Below, one piece after another: positions 41,001 through 49,703 of a DNA stretch of 64,000 bases. This DNA comes from Pratylenchus scribneri (Eukaryota > Nematoda > Chromadorea > Rhabditida > Pratylenchidae). The stretch spans positions 930,001 through 994,000 of the forward strand of contig JAQSEB010000145.1 in assembly GCA_030063045.1 (NCBI GenBank), written 5' to 3'. The position numbers and the translations under genes are program-made. Under the pieces are notes generated by a model that was given only the letters and a program-made list of their open reading frames with translations, did no database searches and was not told where the DNA came from. Position 1 is the stretch's first letter, and each line of letters begins with the position of its first letter.

Positions 41001-44000
41001 AAAAGCATTAAAATAGGCTATAAAAATTAAAGCAAGCTGAAATTGTTCACAATAAATATTTTAAGGGGGAATTCCGGATCTTCCCCCGTTCCAAAAATTG
41101 GTAAGTTAGAGAAACGTAAACCGTCCATCTTTAACTGAGTAAAGAGAAGGGTTAGAGAGACACTGCCGCTTAAATTTCACTGCTCTAATATGGATTGAGG
41201 CTAGAAAAAATGAATGGGAAGCAGATGAACTGAGGCAGCAGCCAATTCGGCTCAATGCACTCTCTTCCATTTATTTTTCATCTCTGCAAGCCTTTTTTCA
41301 AAATGGAGAGAAAGAAGGAAAAAAGGGCGTTTTTCTACACAAAATAGCAGAATAAAATAAACTCAAAAGCGATGAAAATTCTACTTTTTTACCTATATTT
41401 TATTTGTAATTTTATAAGGCAGGCTAGAGACAGATTGGTACAATAATCCTATATATAATTTTAGAGGACGGATCTTGGATGTTACACACTATTTCGCTTT
41501 TTCTCTAACAAAGGGGGAAAGAAGGAAGGGAAAGGGAAAAGGATTGGTCTGCTGCTGCTGCTGGGGGGAGGGGGGGGGGGGGGTGGGGGAGAGAGAGAGA
41601 AATGTAGACAATTGCTTAGTATTGAAACAAAGAAAAATAAATTAGGAGAGAGTAGGTTGAAAGAATGGTGGAGGGAAGGCTGGCTCTGGCCGGCAGAAGG
41701 GCGTAAGGAATTATGCCATGGCATTTTGTTTGTAAGGCCGGTAACATGGATTGATTTATAGCTCAAATTAAAGCTCTTTTCAAGAGTAATCGAATGGTAT
41801 GAGAATCATTGTTGTAAGTAAAGAACTTGGGTAGATATGCCAATTTAACGTATTAGGTACAAGAAGAAGGGGATGTTTGCCGGTAACATGGATAGATTTA
41901 TAGTTCAAGTTAAAGCCCTTTTCAAGAATAATCAAATGATATGAGAATCATTGTTTTTTTTGTCGATTTGTTGAAGATTTATGGCCATTTGAGTATATTG
42001 GGTACATGAAGAAGGGGAATGTTTGTGCCATGGCATATTTTTGGAAGGCTGGTAACATGGATAGATTTATAGTTATAGTTCATGTTAAAAGATCATTTCA
42101 AGTGTAATCGAATGGTATGAGAATCATATTGTTTTTTGTTGGTTAGTTTAAGATTTATGGCCATTTGAGTATATTGGGTACATGAAGAAGGGGAATGTTT
42201 GTGCCATGGCATATTTTTGGAAGGCTGGTAACATGGATAGATTTATAGTTATAGTTCATGTTAAAAGATCATTTCAAGTGTAATCGAATGGTATGAGAAT
42301 CATATTGTTTTTTGTTGGTTAGTTTAAGATTTATGGCCATTTGAGTATATTGGGTACATGAAGAAGGGGAATGTTTGTGCCATGGCATTTTGTTTGTTAG
42401 GTCGGTAACATGGAGAGATTTATAGCTCACGTTAAAGCCCTTTTTAAGTGCAATCAAACGAGCTAGCATTTATGGTTTTATGAAAAGTGCCTGGGGACTT
42501 ATGGCCAATTGAATGATTTGAAGGGTTAATGGTTGTAATACACTTTGCCAAAGGGAAAGTATTGGTAAGGTGTATGTGTTGAACAAACAGCTTGTCGATG
42601 GAAAGTCGGGTAAGACGTATGTTTTGAACATACAATTTGTCAAAGGAAAAGTATGGGTGAGGTGTATGTGTAATTTGCCAAAGGGAAAGTATGGGTAAGG
42701 TGGTGTATGTGTAACTTGCCAAAGGGAAAGTATGGGTAAGGTGGTGTATGTGTAACTTGCCAAAGGAAAAGTGTAGAGTTATTATAACATAAAAGTAATA
42801 GATAAAGGGAGGTTGGAGAGAAATGATAATGTTGATGTAAGAATTTAGAGAAAATGATATAAGTTAGAGAAAGAAGAAATAGACTAGCTCAAAAGCTCGC
42901 CCGTCAGGGCGAGCGCTTGAGCTAGTATGACTTATTTTACATTTTATTTCCTCAAAAATTTATCGGAAAAAATTAATAAAAAAAATATAATAACAGTAAT
43001 CCGTAATCCATATTGGAAAATATTAAAAAAATTTTTCTAATATTTTTTTGCCATATTTTCTCTATTTGTAAATTTTAATTGAATTAACAATTAAAAAAAT
43101 TTTGGAAAATTTCTGCAATAATTTTCTTTAGGAAAGAAATGGAGGATGCCCTGAACAAATTCAATTTGGCCAATCAAAAATTAAATGAAATGCAAACTCA
43201 ACATGATGCGCTGAAATTCAATGATGTGCATGGAAAATTGCAAAAAATTGAACAAATTGACAGAGATGTGAAGAATTTACAAAGAAATGGTGTAAATGCC
43301 AATGTAAATCCATTGGATCCAAGGCAAATTGAAATGCAACAAAAATTGGCCAAATTAGATTTGCTGGAAAGGCAGGGTTGCCAGAATGTCCCCCCACGGG
43401 GGGCATTTGCCCCCTTTTTGAGATTTTGCCCCCTTTTGTGCCCCCCGAGCCGAGTTGCCCCCCAAATGCCCCCTTTTTAAAATTTTGTCATTTTTTCCCT
43501 TTTTTATTATTTTTTGGTCTAATTTTTCGCTGCGCGGCAAATTTTTGGTCTAATTTTTCGCTGCGCGGCAAATTTTTGGTCTAATTTTTCGCTTCGCGGC
43601 AAATTTTTGGTCTAGTTTTTCGCTGCGCGGCAAATTTTTGGTCTAATTTTTCGCTGCGCGGCAAATTTTTGGTCTAATTTTTCGCTTCGCGGCAAATTTT
43701 TGGTCTAATTTTTCGCTGCGCGGCAAATTTTTGGTCTAGTTTTTCGCTGCGCGGCAAATTTTTGGTCTAGTTTTTCGCTGCGCGGCCATTATTGGAAAAA
43801 TTTTTGCATTTTTGGCACTTTTTAAAAATGCCCCCCAAAATGCCCCCTTTTTTACTGAAAATGCCCCCCAAATGCCCCCTTTTTTTTCCAAAATGCCCCC
43901 CAAAGTAAAAATCCATCTGGCAACCCTGTGGAAAGGGATGTGCAAAATTTGAATACCCTAAGGCTTCAAATGGGAAGAATTCAAGTATGGAACAATTTTA

Positions 44001-46490
44001 GAATTTTACGAATTATTAAATATATTTAAAAACTCCTAATTTACTACTAAAATAGTTTTTCGATTTTTTTTGCCCAAAAGAATTGACCATATTGATGAAT
44101 TTTTAGAAGAGAAAAATTTGAAAAAATCATTAATTGTTATCTTAACAAATTCAAGTATTGATTAGCATAATTAATTTATTAAATTTTTTAAATTTAATTT
44201 TCTTTTATTAAGGTAGAAAATGATAAAAAATTTTTAAAATAAAAATTAAAAAATATTTTTTAGGGGCTAGATTTGTCCAAATTGGACCATTTGGATATAA
44301 AATTGAAAGAATTAGAAACAATTCAAAGTCAAATGCATCAAATGGGCAACTTATTACAACATTTACAAAGAAATGGAGCTGTAAATCCATTGGATCCATG
44401 GCAAATTGAAATGCAACAAAAATTGGCCAAATTGGATTTATTGGAAAGAGATGTACAGAATTTGAACGCCCTTCGTATTCAAATGGGCAGAATCCAAGTA
44501 TGGGACAAATTTTTGAAATTTTTTAAAATTACATTTTAAAGAAATATCAAATTAACCAAAGGAAAAATAATTTTTCTTTTTTATGGCCATAATATCTGGT
44601 ACATATTAATTTTTTTAGAATTTGAATAATTTGAAAAATTATTAGAATAAAAATCTCGCATTGTTAAAAATTCGAAAATTTTTATTCAGCTAATTAATTG
44701 ATTATGGCCTGAACTAAATAAATAGAAAAGTGGAAAAAATTTATTAGTTTTAAAATTATTTAAAAATATTTTTTAGAATCTAGATTTGTCAAAATTAGAC
44801 AATTTGGATGCAAAATTGAAGGAATTGGAAGCAATTCGATATCAATTGCATCAAATGGGGAATTTAATACCATATTTACAAAAAATAGAACAAATTGATA
44901 GAGATGTGAAATATTTACAAAGAAATGGAGCAAATGCTATTTTAAATCCATTAGATCCAAAGCAAATTGAAATACAACAAAAATTTGCCAAATTGGATCT
45001 GTTAGAAAGGGATTTGCAAAATTTAAATAGCCTTCGCCTTCAAATGGCCAGAATTCAGGTAAGTAAAATTTTTCAATTCTAATAATTATTATTTATATTA
45101 ATTGAAGAAAAAATTCCTGATTCGATAAAAGAAAATATTTTTGATTTCTTGGACATAAAATATGGCCATATCAAACCCTTTCGACTTAAATAAATGAAAA
45201 ATAATCTTCAATTATTTTGACAAATTAAAACATTGATTGGCTTAATTAATTAATTAAGATTTAAACAAGGGATTTAAAAATGAGATAAATAATTTATTAA
45301 AATTTTTGATTTTTTTATTAAAATGAAAAAAAGAGAAAATTTAATTTAAAAAATATATTAAAATTAATAAATAATTTTCAGAATCTAACAGGAGATTTAT
45401 CAAAATTGGATCATTTGGATGCAAAATTGAAGGAATTGGAAGCATTCCAAATTCAAATGAATCGAATGGGAAATTCTGTACAACAATTGCAAAAAATGCA
45501 AAATATGGAAAGGGAATTGAAACATTTAGAGCAAAATATTGTGGGAATTGGAATACTAAAACAGAAAATTGACTTCGATATAGAAAGTAGATTGCGAAGG
45601 TACGCGAAAGGATTAAGCTTAAAATTTAGTCAAATTCAAGCTTAATTAAGTCCTAGAAAAATCTAAGATTTAATATTACAACAAATAAAAAAAATGTTTA
45701 AATTAGTTTTTGTATTAATTTTAATTATTTTTAAATTTTGTAAATTAATATTTACAGTTTATTAGTCAATAAAAAGGAACTATGACTAACCTAATCATTA
45801 AATTTATTCGATTTTTCAAGATTTTTTTTTGTCAATTTTTTAACAATTAAATAATTTTTTAACACTAAAATATCGAATTTTAATGAAAATGATTAAATAG
45901 ATTATTTTATACATTTATATATACATATACACAATTAAATATTAAAAAAAGGGACTCTACTAATTTACCCAAAAGAAAGGAATTAATTTATCCTAATTTT
46001 TTGTGTCGAAAAATAATCATTTTTTGAGGCCATATAACTTGGCTAAATCAGATTTCTCTAGGATTCCCTAACCCCGAGCCCCTAATCCTATCCTGTCCTG
46101 AGTCTTAATACCTAGTTATGGCCAAGGGCCTCAAAAATATAATAATTTTCGACACAAAAAAAATTGGGTAAATTAATTATTTTTTGGGTAAATTAATATT
46201 TTCCCTTAAAAAATAAAAATAATTTTTCCCATCGCAGTTTAGGAATTTTGAAAACAAAAATAATTAATAATTTATTTTATTTTCACTCAAGACTCGAAAC
46301 ACTGAAGCCCAGTGTGGATTTGGACAGCGAAAAAATTCGGGAATTGGAAAAAACTTTAAATTTATTAAAATTTGAATTCTATCGACAAAATCCGGGCGCG
46401 CAAAGAACTCCGCCAATTCATGACAATGGCAATGGCAATGGCAATGGCCGATCATCTTCACCATATGAACCGTCGAGGAGACGAATGTGA
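26057..46490 (+). CDS. Giant secreted coiled-coil protein, 21 exons (~2,322 aa)
   Basis: Exons: 26057-26593, 27286-27498, 27791-28078, 28627-29103, 30179-30597, 31522-31948, 32394-32768, 33334-33677, 34289-34723, 35851-36291, 36850-37235, 37791-38056, 38121-38326, 38688-39034, 39281-39577, 40581-40869, 43132-43984 (interrupted by a MITE at 43373-43928), 44264-44497, 44777-45058, 45382-45599, 46292-46490 (TGA). Every junction keeps frame once the MITE and one target duplication are removed. The N-terminus (MFPYFLISSIFLQTILLQ) is a signal peptide. The rest is almost wholly heptad-like coiled coil (e.g. LERKLEEIQTRNVDLEEDL) with Gln/Asn-rich linkers and a GNGNGNG tail. No catalytic domain. Exons 17-20 are duplicated modules. 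Intron 1 needs a GC donor (CAG|GCAATA). Probable role: extracellular structural or filament protein; this is inference. Confidence 0.85.
29190..29715. repeat. 35-bp minisatellite of hairpin units, intron 4
   Basis: About 15 copies of a 35-bp unit containing GCGTCAATACATTTGACGC, a perfect hairpin (GCGTCAA / TTGACGC). Two unit types, GACGCAGACATG and GACACAGAGATG, occur in runs. The array begins with CAGGGTGTCTGCGTC, resembling an hAT end. Confidence 0.9.
29722..29818. repeat. Short direct duplication, intron 4
   Basis: GCATTCAGTACTAGACAATT...CATATTCTTAA occurs twice in tandem (about 50 bp each), with a partial third copy. Confidence 0.75.
29940..30050. mobile_element. Small foldback element, intron 4
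   Basis: Inverted ends near TCGATTTACTAAAAAATTTC and GAAATTTCTTATAATAAATC around a GTTTTAGGATCTAACC core. Non-coding. Confidence 0.45.
30680..31350. repeat. 31-bp minisatellite with higher-order structure, intron 5
   Basis: About 20 copies of a 31-bp unit (CCGCCTGTTTGTGTTTTCGC then TTAGAATAATT). From about 30905 to 31260 a block of several unit variants, including a longer TTTTCTGTTTTCG form, repeats three times. The core AATTCCGCCTG also drives the array at 63.0 kb. Confidence 0.9.
33118..33264. mobile_element. Foldback element, intron 7 (family also at 46.0 kb)
   Basis: Ends GTCGAAAAATAATCATTTTT and a matching inverted end with GGCCTCAAAAATATA; centre contains AATACCTAGTTATGGCCA. The same sequences occur at 45958-46198. 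Confidence 0.65.
40064..40198 (+). other. TATA-like box and 61-nt GC-rich perfect hairpin, intron 15
   Basis: TATATAAG at 40064-40071 precedes an inverted repeat: 40138-40167 pairs with 40169-40198 at 29 of 30 positions around a single-base loop (T40168). The stem is runs of C then runs of G (e.g. CGCCCCCCACCTCCCCCC), far from the AT-rich background. It could be a hairpin RNA precursor, a G-quadruplex-forming site or a palindromic insertion. No product is known. Confidence 0.7.
41545..41602. repeat. Low-complexity CTG / poly-G / GA tract, intron 16
   Basis: CTGCTGCTGCTG followed by a run of G interrupted by single A or T, then GAGAGAGAG. Confidence 0.9.
41700..42440. repeat. ~175-bp tandem repeat, intron 16
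   Basis: About five copies, partly shortened, of a unit with GCCATGGCAT, GGTAACATGGATAGATTTAT, GTAATCGAATGGTATGAGAA and TTGGGTACATGAAGAAGGGG. Two adjacent copies (about 42021-42368) are nearly identical. Confidence 0.85.
42530..42772. repeat. ~50-bp tandem repeat, intron 16
   Basis: About five copies of a unit with TTTGCCAAAGGGAAAGTA and GGTAAGGTGTATGTGT, of variable length. Confidence 0.8.
42883..42926. other. 44-nt hairpin at the end of the intron-16 repeat block
   Basis: ACTAGCTCAA (42883-42892) pairs with TTGAGCTAGT (42917-42926), and GCTCGCCC (42895-42902) with GGGCGAGC (42907-42914), leaving a 2x2 internal loop and a GTCA loop. Confidence 0.8.
43373..43928. mobile_element. hAT-like MITE inside a coding exon (exon 17, coiled-coil gene)
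   Basis: Ends CAGGGTTGCCAGA and TCTGGCAACCCTG with an exact 8-bp duplication TGGAAAGG (43365-43372 and 43929-43936). Without the element and one duplication the exon reads LLERDVQNLNTLRLQMGRIQ, the same as the paralogous exon 18 (LLERDVQNLNALRIQMGRIQ). Left unspliced, the element puts a stop about 35 codons in. It contains C/G-run segments (GCCCCC) and a 31-bp array. Confidence 0.92.
43505..43790. repeat. 31-bp array inside the exon-17 MITE
   Basis: About nine copies of a 31-bp unit with TTTTTCGCTGCGCGGCAAAT and TTTTTGGTCTAA. A similar module is found in the different MITE at 6907-7274. Confidence 0.9.
45958..46198. mobile_element. Foldback element, intron 20 (family also at 33.1 kb)
   Basis: Ends CTAATTTACCCAAAA / TTTTGGGTAAATTAA enclose inner inverted TTTTGTGTCGAAAATAAT-like sequence and GAGGCCATATAACTTGGC. 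Non-coding. Confidence 0.65.
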
Positions 46491-46862
46491 AAAAAATGAT
46501 ATCAAAATTAAATATTTTAGTCACTTTATTTAATTCATACATATCATTCATAATGCAACAAATTCCCTCGAAAATATTTATCCAAAAATTGAAAATTATT
46601 TCTGTTATACAGAATAAAATTTAATTTATGAAGTTTAATTTAAATAAACGTAGAGAGGAGTTTTTGAAATTTTTGATTTTAAAAAATTAAAAATGAATGA
46701 AAAAATAAATTTTTCGTTTTCTTCTGCACGCAAGGAAAATGTTTGTTATTTGGTGTCATCCTAGTCCATTCTTTCGATTTAAAAAATTTATCTTTTATTT
46801 ATGCCGAAAATATTTCTTCAAATAATTTGTATCAAATAAATTTCATTTTTTTTTCTTTTGCA
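46491..46862. other. Convergent intergenic region
   Basis: Between the stop of the coiled-coil gene and the stop of the minus-strand repeat protein. AT-rich. A plus-strand candidate exon-like stretch at about 46868-46921 (EDAEREKNRWETAQISN) overlaps the minus-strand coding end and is not called. Confidence 0.4.
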
Positions 46863-48390
46863 TCAAGGAAGACGCCGAACGAGAAAAAAATCGTTGGGAA
46901 ACGGCACAAATTTCCAATTAACATTGGCGTCATCTAATTGTTTATTGTTATTGGGCATTTGTTGGAATGGTCGAATATTGCTATTGGGCACTTGAAATGG
47001 TCGAATGTTGCTATTGGGCACTTGAAATGGCCGAATATTGCTATTGGGCACTTGAAATGGCCGAATATTGCTGTTGGGCACTTGAAATGGCCGAATATTG
47101 CTGTTGGGCACTTGAAATGGTCGAATATTGCTATTGGGCACTTGAAATGGCCGAATATTGCTGTTGGGCACTTGAAATGGCCGAATATTGCTATTGGGCA
47201 CTTGAAATGGTCGAATATTGCTATTGGGCACTTGAAATGGCCGAATATTGCAGTTGGGCACTTGAAATGGTCGAATATTGCTATTGGGCACTTGAAATGG
47301 CCGAATATTGCTGTTGGGCACTTGAAATGGCCGAATATTGCTGTTGGGCACTTGAAATGGCCGAATATTGCTGTTGGGCACTTGAAATGGCCGAATATTG
47401 CTATTGGGCACTTGAAATGGCCGAATATTGCAGTTGGGCACTTGAAATGGTCGAATGTTGCTATTGGGCACTTGAAATGGCCGAATATTGCAGTTGGGCA
47501 CTTGAAATGGTCGAATATTGCTATTGGGCACTTGAAATGGCCGAATATTGCTATTGGGCACTTGAAATGGTCGAATGTTGCTATTGGGCACTTGAAATGG
47601 CCGAATATTGCTGTTGGGCACTTGAAATGGCCGAATGTTGCTATTGGGCACTTGAAATGGCCGAATATTGCTGTTGGGCACTTGAAATGGCCGAATATTG
47701 CAGTTGGGCACTTGAAATGGTCGAATATTGCTATTGGGCACTTGAAATGGTCGAATATTGCTATTGGGCACTTGAAATGGTCGAATGTTGCTATTGGGCA
47801 CTTGAAATGGCCGAATATTGCTGTTGGGCACTTGAAATGGCCGAATATTGCTATTGGGCACTTGAAATGGCCGAATATTGCTATTGGGCACTTGAAATGG
47901 CCGAATATTGCTGTTGGGCACTTGAAATGGCCGAATATTGCTATTGGGCACTTGAAATGGCCGAATATTGCAGTTGGGCACTTGAAATGGTCGAATGTTG
48001 CTATTGGGCACTTGAAATGGCCGAATATTGCAGTTGGGCACTTGAAATGGTCGAATATTGCTATTGGGCACTTGAAATGGCCGAATATTGCTATTGGGCA
48101 CTTGAAATGGTCGAATGTTGCTATTGGGCACTTGAAATGGCCGAATATTGCTGTTGGGCACTTGAAATGGCCGAATGTTGCTATTGGGCACTTGAAATGG
48201 CCGAATATTGCTGTTGGGCACTTGAAATGGCCGAATATTGCTATTGGGCACTTGAAATGGCCGAATATTGCTATTGGGCACTTGAAATGGTCGAATGTTG
48301 CTATTGGGCACTTGAAATGGCCGAATATTGCTGTTGGGCACTTGTGGCTGAACTTGTTGGAATGGCCGAATGTTGCTATTTTGGGGAGAA
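46863..48390 (-). CDS. Decapeptide-repeat protein (PNSNIRPFQV)n, 3' exon
   Basis: A minus-strand exon from an acceptor-like AAAATAG (exon start about 48379) to TGA at 46863-46865. It encodes about 46 copies of PNSNIRPFQV, then a unique tail ending VNWKFVPFPNDFFLVRRLP. Five of six frames are open because the unit is 30 bp, so frame choice rests on variation. The four recurrent variable sites give AAT/AAC, AAC/AAT and CGG/CGA synonymous changes and one Ser-to-Cys change (six units) in this frame; in other frames they change residues. This points to selection on this protein. The sequence is rich in Asn, Pro and Gln, like a secreted or structural repeat protein, but I recognise no family. Upstream exon(s) and start codon are not found. 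It could be an alternative last exon of the gene at 49704-58858, whose exon 14 ends in a compatible phase. Confidence 0.6.
46952..48355. repeat. 30-bp minisatellite underlying the decapeptide repeat
   Basis: About 46 units of CTTGAAATGGCCGAATATTG plus CTATTGGGCA with few variants. A block of roughly 330 bp (about 47367-47700) recurs identically at 47907-48240, a shift of 540 bp, showing recent internal duplication. Confidence 0.95.
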
Positions 48391-48496
48391 AATATTTATT
48401 ATAATTTAATTTTATAAAAAAATTAATCACCAAATTTCCTAAATATCAAATAAAAATTTAATGTTAATTTATACCCAATATTATCAAAAATTACTA

Positions 48497-49299
48497 CCGT
48501 AATTCTTCTATTAGAAGCCCACCTTCTATTTGAAGCCCACCTTCTATTTAAAGCCCACCCTAGAAGGTCTCTGAAATTTATAAGCCCACCTTCTATTTGA
48601 AGCCCACCTTCTAATAGAAGCCCACTCCTCAAAAAAATTTTTTTCCATCTTTGATTTTTAATTCTCTAAAGATGTTTTGAATGGTAAAAACATGTTCTAA
48701 TTTATAAAAAAATGTTGTCAATTGTAAAAAACATTTTCAAAAACATATTTAGAATCTTAAAAACATGTTGTGAATATCGAAAACATGATGTTTTTAGTCG
48801 AAAAACATGTTGTGAATTCCAAAAACATGATGTTTTTAGTCGAAAAACATGTTGTGAATTCCAAAAACATGATGTTTTTAGTCGAAAAACATGTTGTGAA
48901 TTCCAAAAACATGATGTTTTTAGTCGAAAAACATGTTGTGAATTCCAAAAACATGATGTTTTTAGTCGAAAAACATGTTGTGAATTCCAAAAACATGATG
49001 TTTTTAGTCGAAAAACATGTTTCCAATCGCAAAAATTTTTGAATTTCTGAAAAATGCACCAAAGATATGTTTTGAATTGCAAAAATTATGTTTTGATATA
49101 TAAAATTGTAAAAAAATTTAGTAAAAACATGTTTTGAATTGAAAAAATATGTTCTGATTTTTGCAAATTTTATTGAATAATATTTAATTTTCATTCATTT
49201 TCCCTCTCTGAAATTTATTAGCCCACCTTCTATTTGAAGCCCACCCTAGAGAGGCTCTGAAATGTATAAGCCCATGGGCTTCTAATAGAAGAATTACGG
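48497..49299. mobile_element. MITE with CCGTAATTCTTC ends and a nested 42-bp array
   Basis: Flanked by TA (48495-48496, 49300-49301). Ends CCGTAATTCTTCTATTAGAA and its inverse; inner GAAGCCCACCTTCTATTTGA repeats. The same family as 25674-25866, but this copy carries a minisatellite. Confidence 0.8.
48765..49025. repeat. 42-bp minisatellite inside the MITE
   Basis: About six copies of a 42-bp unit (AAACATGTTGTGAATTCC then AAAAACATGATGTTTTTAGT). Open in several frames only because 42 is divisible by three. Confidence 0.92.
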
Positions 49300-49301
49300 T
49301 A

Positions 49302-49703
49302 ATTAAAAATTGTTTTTATATATTTAATAATAGAATTTAAACATAGATTAACATGTACTTATGCAGAATCTACAACCAGATTTTTTCCACACAAATCCAA
49401 TTATGTTTTCATTAAATTTGGTATAATTTTCTAAATCCCAAAATAATATTTTTCATTGTTATAATCAAAATTAAAAAAATTCCAAATTGATGATAATAAC
49501 TAATAAGTAGAAAAGTACCGATTAACAATTTAAAATTAATATAAAAAGAAATTCAGCACGTATGGAAAATACTAGTATATTAGAGTACATAGCAGAGACT
49601 AAGGTAATGATAATAAAATGATTTAATACAAAAGGTGATAATACGTAAAAACACGATTTTTTCTAATTTTTTCAAATAAAAATCTTTTAGCACTAAATTT
49701 AAA
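49302..49703. other. Intergenic AT-rich spacer
   Basis: Downstream of the minus-strand gene ending at 49704. No supported exon. An upstream exon for the decapeptide gene might be here but none was found. Confidence 0.35.

Noticed and set aside
46938..48433. Long open frames of about 480-499 residues in other frames of the 30-bp array
   Set aside because: A 30-bp unit without stops is open in nearly all frames. Variants are mostly nonsynonymous in these frames, unlike the PNSNIRPFQV frame.
48702..49194. Several open frames over the 42-bp array
   Set aside because: Unit length divisible by three inside a MITE; no supported exon ends.
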